From: Streblospio benedicti
Lineage: Eukaryota > Annelida > Polychaeta > Spionida > Spionidae
Direction of reading: 5' to 3'
Length of the DNA stretch: 64,000 nucleotides
Assembly: GCA_019095985.1 (NCBI GenBank)
Contig: CM032668.1
Span: forward strand, 16,282,158-16,346,157
The notes below the pieces were generated by a model. That model was given only the letters and a program-made list of their open reading frames with translations. It did no database searches and had not been told where the DNA came from. Made by a program: the position numbers and the translations under genes. Numbering within the stretch: the stretch's first letter is position 1; every line of letters starts with the position of its first letter. Shown here piece by piece: positions 1 through 64,000 of this stretch.

Positions 1-470
1 TTTATTACATTGTTAATAGATCTTACAATTGAGCATTTGTTTAGTGGTCTGAGACCTAATAAGATACACGATTGCTGGTTCGCCTAACATTCAGTGGTGG
101 GTTCAACAATAAACGCAACAAGTAAACTAGTCTGTATAAAGTTTCAGTCTTGATCCATGTCAAGCAAAAGTGTACAAAATATACACAATAAATTGTAATA
201 TCTTGAATATTATCAATTGTTTGATTAATTTTACACCGGCAAGTATAATATACAACATACTTCGACTTTATTATGTGTGTGTGCTGTTGACATATTTGTT
301 ATGTGATGCATAATCATTGTTAGTTTTGTTTTATCTAATGCTGCATACTAAATCCACATCTACATACTGCCCAACGTCAACTAGCTGACGGCAGGCGTTA
401 AAAATAAAAGTGTTTTTATTTTTATGATTTCATATAAAAGCTTGCATGATTTAACTAGCGGAAAGGAGAG
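1..470. other. Left edge, nothing recognised
   Basis: This is AT-rich sequence without gene, RNA or repeat signal that I can support. Confidence 0.4.
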
Positions 471-818
471 CAGGGCTTAACACTAACTTTTTTTTTCGCG
501 TGCCCAGCAGGGCACATGATAGTCCAAATCCATGTGCCCTGATCTCATTTATATGTGCCCTGAAATTTTTTAGCTAAACAGCAGACGGCAAAATAAAAAA
601 AATAAATAAAACCCAAAAAATAGTTCAAACTTCATTTATACATTGTATGTTTCACCATAGGGAATACAACATTGTGGATATGAGTCCAGTTTTGCTTATA
701 TAATAACTGGTACTTTTTATGGTGTGCCCATCAGGGCACAGGAGTCCAAAATTTGATGTGCCCTGACTTAGATTTTATGTGCTCAGGACACCAGGGCACT
801 AGCTAGCGTTCAGCCCTG
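471..818. mobile_element. hAT-like MITE with GTGCCC...GGGCAC repeats
   Basis: The ends CAGGGCTTAACACTA and the complement of TAGCGTTCAGCCCTG pair with few mismatches. GAGAG abuts both ends (466-470 and 819-823). Inside, GTGCCC(A)GCAGGGCAC and TGTGCCCTGA motifs repeat at least six times. Confidence 0.7.
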
Positions 819-1263
819 GAGAGCCTTGAAGTTTTCAAGGTTCTCAACTGTTGCTATTGGGTGGGGGAAGATCATTCCAATCTCTGGTAAACTTTACATC
901 TGTCTATGTAACCAAACAACCTGTGTCAAAAAAACATGTCAGAGATTGACCAGTAAGCTTGAAAATCAGGCGGTCTATGCTAAAAGTAGGCGGCCAGGTG
1001 ATACTGGCTTAGCTAACCCTAAGATTAGAGCCACAGCAGTGTCAACAATATTTCACAGGATCAATTTATACAGATATCTATGCTATTTGACTGATTTAGT
1101 CTAAACCTCATAAGAGGTTTAGTCTCCCCATCAATTGTATAAATTGCTCCTGTGCAATATTTCATCATGTTTTACAATGACAAAATTAATGATACTAGGT
1201 TGATGAATAAGTGACTAGAATATTTTTCTCCAATGTATTTTTATCTTTTTGTTAAGCAAGTGT
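819..1263. other. No gene recognised
   Basis: A 92-codon open frame at 826-1104 shows no family likeness and no splice context, so it was not called. Confidence 0.35.
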
Positions 1264-3012
1264 TCCAGTTATGGGTAGTTTACGCCGAGCTCACGATTCT
1301 TATGTAATTTTGTTCATAATTAATTGAAATATTTGAAATATTTGAAATCAATGTTCTATCATTTCACAAGACTAGAGTACTAGCCTTGTTAAATAAGTAC
1401 TATAAATTCTAATTTTTGTTTTAGTTATGTTTCCACTAGTTATGTTTGACGTATAAAACATTGCTCTAGTTATAGGCAGGTCACGAAAATGTCCAAAAAA
1501 TCCAGAATGTCCCACTTTGTAATTTCCTTCATAAATAATGAATACATATAGATAATTAAAGTATAGTTCATGTTCTATCTCTTATCAATAATTCAGTACT
1601 AAATTCGTCCAACAAGTATTGTATTTAAAAAAAAATGTTTTGATGATCGCTTCCACCTGTACACACACGTTCGATGTACGAAACATTGCTCACATTATGG
1701 GCAGTTCACGAGATGTAGTTGTCATTACCGTAAAACGTCTCCCCGATTGCAAACATCACATACTAGTTTGCCTGAATTATAGTTACTAATGTTCATAGGC
1801 AAATATGTATATCAAAACTTATTTTTTCATTAAGTAAACATATCGCCAATTTATCTTTAGATGCTTATCTCTAACTACGTATTGTTATTAGGTCTAACGT
1901 GTGAGTTCCCATGGAGATATACGGAATAATCAACCCTTCGATGGATGTGCCCATAATGTGAGCACTGCCCATAACGTGAGCACTTCCTCTACTGTAAAAC
2001 GTCTCCCCGATTGCAAATATCACTTAACAGTTTGCCTCAATTATAGATACTAATGTTCATGAGCAAATATATATATATTAAAACTAATTTTTTCATTATG
2101 TAAACATTTAGCCAATTAATCTCTAGATTTATAAGTTAAACAATAGTTTTTAGTCAAGGATAACACTCAGTTCACACACTAAGCTTTCAATGGCATCCGC
2201 CATCTTGTTCACATTGGTTGACGTCATTCGTCTCTGGGACCTCGTGAGATTCCCGGGTTGCGCGCCCCCCTTCCCCTCTCGGGTGAGGACATTGTTCCAG
2301 ATGGAAGGAAGCTGGTACCTGCCCCCATCTCTATTTAGTGAGGGCTTGAGTTTCCTGATATTAATGGCCTCCTTCACGCCACGTTCAAAATATTTGGGTT
2401 CTACACATAAGATGTTGGTCCCTTCGAGCGAGACAGTGTGTCCTTTACTGTCTGTGTGCAGGTGGCGAGACACCTCTGATCCAGCTGAACTGGGTCTGCG
2501 GTATTCTTGGAACCTCGCTTTTATCGCGCGTTCAGTCTCTCCCACGTACGAGGCCTCACAATCCTGGCACTTTATCTGGTAGACATGTTCAATTACACGT
2601 TCTTTCTCCAGGGGGTCCTTGGGTCTCACCAGTAGCTGTCTAAGAGTGTTCACAGGTTTAAAGAACACCTGCACACTGTATTGGTGCATCAACCTTCTCA
2701 TGTGTTCAACCCGGGAATCTCCCGAGGTCCCAGTGACGACGAATGACGTCAATCACTGTGAACAAGATGGCGGATGCCATTGAAAGCTTAGTGTGTGAAC
2801 TGAGTGTTATCCTTGACTAAAAACTATTGTTAAACTTATATATGTTATATCCAGGATAAATGAATTTCCATCAAAAGATAATCTCTAGATTGTTATCTCT
2901 GACTTCGTTCTGTTTTTATGTCAAATGTGTGTGTTCCCGTGGAGATATACGTAATAATCAACCCTACCTAGGATGTACCCATAACTGGAACACTGCCCAT
3001 AACTGGAACACG
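1264..3012. mobile_element. Inverted-end repeat element with tandem units, copy 1
   Basis: The outer ends are GTGTTCCAGTTATGGG and CCCATAACTGGAACAC. The same motif in variant form (TTGCTCTAGTTATAGGCA, TGCCCATAACGTGAGCAC) recurs at about 1462, 1686, 1946, 1967 and 2977. A unit of about 265 bp starting ACTGTAAAACGTCTCCCCGA is present twice (about 1727 and 1992). The second unit is interrupted by a Penelope-like insertion. A second copy in reverse orientation starts at 62597. The superfamily is unknown. Confidence 0.65.
2130..2878 (-). mobile_element. Penelope-like element fragment with GIY-YIG domain, inverted arms
   Basis: A minus-strand frame (2752-2150) carries FKPVNTLRQLLVRPKDP, YQIKCQDCEASYVGETERAI, then SRHLHTDSKGH and KEAINIRKLKPSLNRDGG. 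This is the GIY-YIG endonuclease end of Penelope-like retroelements. It is bounded by inverted arms of about 130 bp (2130-2259 and 2706-2841, sharing ATGGCATCCGCCATCTTGTT). The insertion is flanked by a 13-bp direct repeat, TAATCTCTAGATT, at 2117-2129 and 2879-2891. The 5' part (reverse transcriptase) is missing. Confidence 0.8.
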
Positions 3013-3094
3013 TCCTCTACTAGTAATAAGTTTAGCATGGGGATTCAAATCATGATTAGAACAGTGCACACCCATTATACCACATATTTTTATT

Positions 3095-4240
3095 AGGGAT
3101 TGGGCGAAGCTTCAAAGGTTCGTTCGGTTACCCCAACCTTCGAAGGTTATTTCCACCACCGCACATTCGGGATCATGTTAAATTGCTTTTATTTTCATCT
3201 ATGCAAAGTGTTTGTCAATATCATACTTGGCACAAAGTCAAGTGACCATAGTAGGTCTACCAGTGTGTTTTGTCTGCCCAGTCAGGTAATACTTAATGAT
3301 CGCGTCAAGATTCTAACACTTACTTTCAAATGCCTCACTGGACTTGCACCATATTACTTGTCTGAACTCTTACAACCATACTCACCACCTAGATTACTGT
3401 GGTCATCAAATAATCGATTGCTTAAAGAATTTAGATCAAGAACCAAGTCTTATGGTGATAGAGCATTTAAAACAGCAGCACCTAAATTATGGAATAAACT
3501 TCCACTGTCCATTCGGCAATCCAAAACTCATGCATCCTTTAAATCACAACTAAAGCACCGTTTGTTTAAGGAGGCCTACAAGCGTACATGAACATTTAGT
3601 GGAATTTACGCTATATAAATTTTATTGTATTGTATTGTAATGCAAACTTGACCACAACACCTGTGGCGGCATCATCAAAGACAATACTTGTACCTGGCAT
3701 CTTAAAAGACCTCAACTATTCATTAACTGATTGCCTTGAGATAAAGTTTCAGCAAGTTACACCACCTACGTGGTCATTTAAGGTCACTGGTCACTGTGAA
3801 AATGAAAGTTATGAAGGTATATGACTTAATTATTAATTGTTGTATAAACTGGAACTTGCCCTAGTTAAAGGTGTAACTGTGTTATTATGCAATGTGGGCA
3901 AACAACGCATACACTAACTTATTGTGTGAGTAGTAAATTTCAATAAAATAGCTTTCTTATAGAAGCTGATAGACTATTCATTTTTAAGTGAAAGTTACAT
4001 AACATCTTTGACCTAACTGTTTGTATGAACTCTAACTTGCATCTGTTAAAGGTCAAAAACGTGGTTTTACAATATCAGTATTAAATACATTTTGCTCCTT
4101 GTACCTGTGCCAATCAAAGCTGTTTTCTGGGTGTTCTATGTTCAATATTTACTTACTTACTTATCAACAAACGTTCGAACCTTCGTTCGTTGAAGTGTCC
4201 CGAAGGTTCGAAGGGTAAAACCTACCAAATGACCCACCTC
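3095..4240. mobile_element. Inverted-end (hAT-like?) element with TTCGAAGGTTCGAA motifs
   Basis: The left end TTAGGGATTGGGCGAAGCTT and the right end (complement TTAGAGGTGGGTCATTTGG) are roughly inverted. Both are followed by CGAACCTTCG-type palindromes. The interior contains a LINE tail (3255-3640). It also contains a frame at 3630-3824 (VPGILKDLNYSLTDCLEIKF) of unknown origin that may be a decayed coding relic. Confidence 0.5.
3255..3640 (+). mobile_element. LINE 3' end fragment (CR1/L2-like tail)
   Basis: The open frame reads ILTLTFKCLTGLAPYYLSEL ... RTKSYGDRAFKTAAPKLWNK ... SFKSQLKHRLF. It is the well-known C-terminal tail of CR1/L2/Rex-type LINE proteins. The segment ends in TATATAAATTT and repeated TTGTA, a usual 3' terminus. 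The 5' end is truncated. Confidence 0.82.
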
Positions 4241-4242
4241 TA

Positions 4243-5395
4243 ATTTTTATGTGTAAACAATTGTAGCTTAGCTATTAATGAACTAACAATAGTGTGCGCA
4301 GTGTCGAAATAAAGCTACATACTAATATTTTAGTAAGATGAACATAATCTTTATGATTAATTAAAATTACATGATCTATGGTGCATTTTGTTATAATCGC
4401 ACAACTTATGCACACCCAACCCGTAGGTGGTGATAATAAGTGATTTGACCATGCTTACAGTATAGGTCCGAATATCCGGATCCCGATTATCCGTAAATCC
4501 GCTTTATCCGGACGTGAAATCTTGGCCCCATTTTTAGAGTTAGGAACTCAAACGTCATATTAAAATAATTTCACCGAAAAAATTGCGAATAGGGGAAAAA
4601 ATCGCGAATGGGCATTAGGCAAGCAATAGCGTTAGCCTCGTCACCTGGTTTCTATTGATAATCTAAGATACGTTACCGGTCCTTTAAGGGGCGATAAAGA
4701 CTAAATCGTGTCCAAGATCTAGATCGAGGTTTGAATTGGGCCGATATGTTACTGGTTGTTTTCCGGATAATGGATTGTTTTCATTGTAAAATAAATATCA
4801 TATTCATAATCTAGACCTTTTTCTCGTTAAATACATGTATTAAACTTCAAAATCCGATGAAAAATAAGCAAGATATTAAACATTATGGCAATCAGAATAA
4901 AAAAGTTTGCGGTCATGGATGTTTAGAAGCACGTGGTCGTTATGCTATTGTCGCCATTGAAAATAATAAACCCATAGTGCAACTTAAAAAAATATTGTTT
5001 CTAGAGGTCAATACATGTTGATTATTGTAATAATCTTGATAAGTGTACAATGGATATTGATTATAAACGGAAGGTAAGGTTACTTGTCACTTATAAGTCC
5101 AGAAATATGCCAAAAACGTTCGATACTTGTTCGATACTCGTACTATCGCCCATGTCATGGTCAATCAGATTAGTTATGGGTCACCACCGTGATATCCGGA
5201 CGCCCGCTCATTCGGACATCTCATCAAGGTCCCGAGGGGTCCGGATAAGCAGACCTGTACTGTATTTACATCAGATCTTACAATAAATTTTCTGTTTACA
5301 CTTTTTTGCAGGGAAACAATCATGTTCACGGTAGTAATATTATTTGGTACTTGTTTGGATGCTATTTTTTTATGTAAAAAACCATACAGGATGGG
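4243..5395. mobile_element. Second copy of the 24099-24493 element, split by pogo/Tigger
   Basis: 4243-4457 and 5265-5395 match, in opposite orientation, the two halves of 24099-24493 (for example GGTAGTAATATTATTTGGTA). The break falls exactly at the 4458-5262 insertion. Confidence 0.75.
4458..5262. mobile_element. pogo/Tigger-like non-autonomous element
   Basis: The ends CAGTATAGGTCCGAATATCC and the complement of GGATAAGCAGACCTGTACTG agree with Tigger-type termini. TA lies on both sides (4456-4457 and 5263-5264). No transposase was seen in 805 bp. The empty site in the copy at 24 kb has a single TA at the matching place. Confidence 0.82.
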
Positions 5396-5568
5396 TTTGA
5401 CATATGGGAACTGTGCAGACAGATCGATTAAACAACTGTGTAATTTTTGTTTTAAAATATAATAGATGCGCAATTTGCACTTTAGTATTTATATATATAA
5501 GGGATTACACTAATTATATTACTACTTTTTGATTCTAGCTTGTCTTGTGTTGGGAAGCTCATCTAAAA

Positions 5569-5587
5569 ATGCCAACATCTGTCCGTC

Positions 5588-5598
<11 letters not shown>
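5569..5598 (+). promoter_or_regulatory. Upstream ORF overlapping the SLF2 start
   Basis: An ATG 19 bases before the chosen SLF2 ATG opens a nine-codon frame (MPTSVRHVK) that ends at TAG inside the first codons of SLF2. It would be translated in a different frame and could damp initiation at the main start. A possible acceptor (gattctag, about 5537) lies just upstream, so this leader may be the second exon of the transcript. No TATA-like or other promoter signal was recognised. Confidence 0.4.
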
Positions 5599-56494
<50,896 letters not shown>

Positions 56495-58060
56495 GAGAAA
56501 TGAGATTTTTTTTTTTTTTTGTTCTACATGAACGAACAAATTTGCTCACATAACTGACAGTTTAAGAGGGGACTGGTTTTTGTTTGTTTGTTTTGTGTTC
56601 GGGAGGATGGGTGGCGGGGAAGTAGGTATAATCTACTTGAACGAACAAATTTGCTCACAGAATTGAGTGTGTTTGTGTATTAGGGGAGGACGGAACATAA
56701 GAGTCAACCTATTACTGATTGGCTGACACTATGCAGTTATTTGGAAACTGTCACTTTTCCACATTGTGATTATGCTACGGGCAATGGCTGTTACGGGTGT
56801 AGGCGAAGAAATATGTGCTAAACAATTTAGATCCTGGAGATGCAGGATCCCAAACATATGTTTATTCAAGATTACTTCGAGAATGCAATCCTTTTTTCAT
56901 TGATTGTGCTATGCGTACCAAAAAAGAACTGTGCTTAGATTTAAGTTTGCCAATTTGCTTTACTTTTGCAAAGTATAAGATTTTGAATGTCAAAAATCAA
57001 AATTTACGCTGGTGTCTTCATTGTACTTAACAGTTACTACTCTAGATTATTGACATGGATCTAAATTACTGATATAGATATTAGATTTCTGCATTTTTGT
57101 ACGACTGAATGTACTTTTTACTGCCATATTTTATATCCGCACTTGATTGCTCAATGATAAAGTGTGAATGTTCTGAGGAGATAGTGCATATTTGTCAAAT
57201 AAGTGAGGTTAAATATTTTTTGATAAAGTTTTGTAACGTTTTTATGAGATGTGATTTTTAAATGATCACTTTTTGAAGGTAGTAAGGGTTATCGACGCAT
57301 ATATTGTTAGTCAGGCAATTTTACAATGTATTCACTTTTAGTGATCTCCCTGTAGCAAGCATCTTCCGATCATTATATTCAGTTCCCCAGAATGACCCAA
57401 ATAAGTACTCTGTCACTAGTCCAAGACTACACAGTTAGTCTAGCTAGCTAGTCACTTATCTGGTGCTCGGTACGTTGCCATAGTTGAAGGCATTTCTTCC
57501 ACTTGAACATATCAAGTGACTGAGGTGATACTCTCTGTTTGGGATGATGGTGTTTGATTAGTCTCTAAACCGAGGGATTGTGAGTTTGAGTCCTCCTGCC
57601 AGGGCGAAAAATGCTGGTAATGGTGGGGTTTGTGTACTTTTGTCATCATGCAGTACTAATTCATGCTGAATCCTACATGACAGCTGGGTAAAATAGTACA
57701 TAGAAAAAAGGTGATAAATTATTATAGAATTGAATACACAAGCCCGATTGAGAAAGGCATATCGGGTCATTATAAGATTTGTTTTTCGTTGTTTGATGTA
57801 CGACGCACAGAATGAAAACTCACAATCTGAAACAGAAATGATGTAGTTTTTTTTTTGTTAGGTTTTATTCATTGTCTAGTCATTTTGTAATTACCAACAA
57901 ACTTGGAGATGAAAGTGTGCGATTAGTCGAGTGTTGAGATCAAAACTTTTGAATATGTTTTGTCTTCAAAGTGTTTCAGGGTCTAAACCTTTTTATTTTT
58001 GTACAGGTGTTGGATAAGATGTATATATTTTTATAATAAATTTCTACTGTTGCAGAAGGT
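56495..58060 (+). other. SLF2: SLF2 3' UTR
   Basis: About 1.55 kb lies between the stop and the first strong AATAAA. It is AT-rich, with ACATGAACGAACAAATTTGC and TTGAACGAACAAATTTGC forming a direct pair near 56527 and 56637. A B-box-like GAGTTTGAGTCC sits at 57580. No coding frame is credible. Confidence 0.6.
58035..58040 (+). terminator. SLF2: SLF2 polyadenylation signal
   Basis: AATAAA is followed within 20-30 bases by the T/GT-rich stretch GGTGTTGTTTCTTTAG, the usual downstream element. Confidence 0.65.
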
Positions 58061-61000
58061 GTTGTTTCTTTAGTTTTTGCTCTGGGTGTTCTAAGTGTTC
58101 CTTTCAATTATGTTTTAATACAAATGCCGGGGGGAGGGTTGTAAAAAAATATAATGAATTGTAAGTGTATAACACAGTGCCCGCTCGGATTGAAGAGTAG
58201 AAATTTAAATTTTTTAGCAGGACAAGTGGATTTTTCATGAACATAGTTACTCGTCATGTAGCTTCTTCCCACCCAATCCTGAAACACTGATACCAGTGGT
58301 AATTAAAATATCTTAATTTTGTGTTATCTACATTTATTTTATAGCTCAAAACAAGAAAATATATACATACATACAATATGTATGTTCAAACATTCTAGAT
58401 TGGTTATTTACCTGATATTGTTTATAAGTGTGCTTTATATAAATGCTTACAGCTCACATGATAATTATTAAATTATATAAGTAATTAATTAACAATTAAT
58501 TATATCGATTATATTAAATTAATACAAGTATGATTTTAGAATATTCACATAAAGTCGTCCTTTATAGGCATGGTATTCATATTTTCACAAAAATGCAAAT
58601 TGTGTATACTTTATAATCACATTTATTTTTACTACGACCTTATTCTTTATATATTTTTTTTCATACTTGTAGCAAAAAATTATGTCCTTCAAATCAAAAC
58701 TAAAGCTTTTCCCAAACTTTCTTTTCATAATGCCATTCAATTCTTTTAACATATTTGTTTTTATTTCTCTTCAAATATGTGCTTAATTTTTTCCAAACGA
58801 TATACTAAAATGATAAATAAATATCCAAAATAATAGTTTTTAACGTTTTTGACCTCTCTCCTCTTCAGAATATAACTTTCAACTGAAGAGGGCAGAGGTC
58901 GAAAACGGAAAACGTTAAAAACTATTATTTTGGATATATCGTTTGGAAAAAATTAAACACGTGTTTGTGAAGAGAAATAAAAACAAATAATATGATACAT
59001 ATACAATATGCAATGAACCTTACTTACCAAATATTAAGTAATTCTGTAAACAATTCTTAAATTTCAATAGTTTCTGAATATCAAAAACAAAGTACATCGA
59101 GCGCTAGATCTATCTGCTTCATTCATTTCATGTAACAAAATACTTGTATTTAAATATCTATGCAGAATCCTTAATCATTAGTCATTTTCCTTACATTCTG
59201 TATGTGGTAAAGAAAAAATACAATGTCACTTATAATTATTCCATTATCTTTTGTTATTGTAAGCAAGTTGTTGATGTTAAAAAAGATTATACAGAAATTT
59301 TAGTTAAGCTTTTTTGTTGTCTAAAAATTTGATGAATAAATTTAGATATTCAGTATGGAATGATGCTTTATTTTAATTTTAATATAGTGAAAAAACGATC
59401 TTATAAAAATGTATTTATTTTTAAAATATTTCAAATGACCACAATAGAACAATGAACAAATAACACAATTAGCAAATATTTTTACAGCCATTACAAAATA
59501 TTTTCCTGGCGAGATTCAAATCAATCTTTATATAATATTCATTCTTGGGACTTCAGTTTATATTGGAATGGTAATAGAATTGTTGTCATTTTTAAAGTTC
59601 TTTGCAAGCTTGAAAGCAACACACTTAAAAATAAAATGTGTTTCATATTTATTATATACATTTGGCAAACCTGTATAAAAATAAAGTAGACATTTCTGAA
59701 AACTAATGACATTAGCAAGAATAAATGACATGTATTCCTGACGTTAGTTATACACGCTGGATTTTTATATTAATAAAACATACTGATATGTACAGCTAAG
59801 AACTATTTCCCCCCCAATATATATTATAAAATTTACTTTACTTACATGGTCCTTTGTCATTTATAAATGCAATACTGGTTTCGAAAACCTTATACTATGA
59901 TGTTAAATATTTAACTTTCATAAAAATTGACATGATGCAAGCATAATCCAAGACCGTTTTGACAATAAGTAGAAAAGCAACACATTAAAAACATCATTGA
60001 ATAAAAATACTACGGCGCCACAATGCTATCCAATATTATTCTAAATACAACACATGGACAATTGAAAAAAACCCACTGAATGCCGTCTACTGGTCTAAGT
60101 ACACGTAAGAACTCAGAATTACAATTACCAGTACAACACTAAATGAAAATTTACAAATCAAATCTGTATGTGTCTTCTAATTGGTAGACGTTTGGTGACC
60201 ACTAAAGTTGCATTTCTATGTACAATATTATCTGAATGTTTGCCAGTTCTCTTCTTGCTTTGAATAAAAACAGTATCGTACACAAAATTTCTTTAAAAAA
60301 CAACTTGAAAGAACATCCATGTTTTTCTTTTAAGCGGCTCAGACCATTCATAATATCAGTTTCATTACTTTAGATGTGCAGTCAGTTGATAAAAAGATGT
60401 TGAAATATCTCACTAAATTAGTTAGTTAGGTATTAAATCATGTGGACATATATTCAAATATCTACTATGATTGAATACCTCAACAACACCGAACATATCT
60501 TAGAGTAATATTTACATTTCATGGCAGTATACGCGGTAGACTAGATTGGTGAACACAAATCCGTTAATGAATTTCGAACTGTGCGTTTTTATACATTTCA
60601 TAAGTTATTATCATAGAAATTTGATACAATATTCATTGTAAACACAATCCATCCAGGATATTGAATCATCTTCGATGGTTGAACATAAAATGTCTTAAAC
60701 CACAATTGAAGATCATTATCGGAGTAGGTTCAACATTCTAATAAGGAGAGGATCCTACATGTGCAATAAGATCAAACTAATAAATGTCCAACATTACATG
60801 TGTGAAAATGCCTTAAAAACACTTGGATTAATGAATGCACGAATTCTATCATGCTGAACTACTGACAGACTTAACGATTATTTGAAAACATGTTTGTTGA
60901 TCGCAATATTAAAACGATGGCTCTCATTTCAACTATTCAATCAACAACACATGTCACCCATTGGAATTGGTTTACCAAGTTGTCAATAGTCTAGAACGAC

Positions 61001-61301
61001 AGAACAATGAGCATCAACAAAGCAAGATTGGACATCTTCAATAAGAATCTTCCCTTGGCATAAGGCAGTAGCCAATCGACTTTTTCATCAGTGTTATCCT
61101 TCACACCAGACAACAGAATACAGAATGCATGACAGTTCCTCGGTAAAAAACATTGTGAATATATAGTCTTACATAATATTCTGTTCATTCTACCCGAGGA
61201 AACCATCACATATCCATAGTAGGTGCTTCAATTTTCCAATAATAAATAGCAAACTTTTCATTATAACCCATCACGACCACATGGATGGGCTCGTGAGCTG
61301 C
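58061..61301. other. Convergent intergenic region and SMC3 3' UTR
   Basis: It is AT-rich with no coding signal. The SMC3 3' UTR lies in the right part; its polyA site could not be chosen among several minus-strand AATAAA sites (for example near 59365 and 59410). A hairpin element lies at 58756-58988. Confidence 0.5.
58756..58988. repeat. Hairpin element between the two genes
   Basis: CCAAAATAATAGTTTTTAAC and CTCTTCAG on the left are mirrored by CTGAAGAG and GTTAAAAACTATTATTTTGG on the right. The arms run about 105 bp, with small internal loops, around a short spacer. Confidence 0.8.

Positions 61302-64000
<2,699 letters not shown>

Noticed and set aside
826-1104. 92-codon open frame after the left MITE
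   Set aside because: It has no family likeness, no splice sites in phase and composition like non-coding DNA.
2190-2582. Plus-strand frame across the Penelope-like fragment
   Set aside because: It is the complement of the GIY-YIG coding frame; the protein motifs lie on the minus strand.
57556-57620. Possible tRNA-derived SINE in the SLF2 3' UTR
   Set aside because: Only a B-box-like GAGTTTGAGTCC was found, with no A box or tail.

Overview
This window comes from an animal genome, most likely a marine invertebrate. The DNA is AT-rich. Genes are split into many short exons with GT-AG introns, and the introns are crowded with small inverted-repeat DNA transposons, non-LTR retroelement tails and Penelope-like fragments. 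I cannot fix the phylum; amphioxus, an echinoderm, a hemichordate and a lophotrochozoan all remain possible.

Three host genes are supported. (1) A 33-exon plus-strand gene spans 5588-56494. All its exons join in phase and encode about 1547 residues. The C-terminal 550 residues align by eye with vertebrate SLF2 (FAM178A), the Nse6-like factor that brings the SMC5/6 complex to chromatin. The N-terminal two thirds are low-complexity: Q/P-rich with a 16-residue polyglutamine run, then S/A-rich, then acidic with two SUMO-interaction-like motifs. (2) A two-exon minus-strand gene at 40099-42749 lies inside intron 25 of SLF2. It encodes a ten-helix EamA/SLC35G-like transporter with a glycosylated central loop. 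(3) The last three coding exons of SMC3 (cohesin ATPase) lie on the minus strand at 61302-62515; the rest is beyond the right edge. SLF2 and SMC3 are tail to tail, about 3.2 kb apart from polyA signal to stop codon. In human the related genes also lie on 10q, so this looks like ancient linkage.

Region by region: 1-5.5 kb is a nest of transposons. It holds a repeated element split by a Penelope-like insertion, a hAT-like element with a LINE tail, and a pogo/Tigger-like element whose empty site survives in another copy at 24 kb. 5.6-35.5 kb carries SLF2 exons 1-25 with mobile elements in most long introns, including a piggyBac-type element ending 17 bases before exon 11. 35.5-44.6 kb is the long intron with the nested transporter. 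44.6-56.5 kb carries exons 26-33. Within it, a 2-kb AT-microsatellite block bounded by inverted repeats holds a Penelope-like remnant and a complete-looking hammerhead ribozyme core. 56.5-58.04 kb is the SLF2 3' UTR. 58.1-61.3 kb is non-coding. 61.3-64 kb is SMC3, whose intron holds a piggyBac-type element nested in the same repeat family seen at 1.2-3 kb.

The strongest unexplained signals are the hammerhead ribozyme, the inverted repeat pair placed directly beside exon 25 and exon 30 of SLF2, the SUMO-interaction-like motifs in SLF2, and the piggyBac end supplying most of an SLF2 splice acceptor region. Exon boundaries were read by eye from splice signals and phase, so single-base errors are possible.
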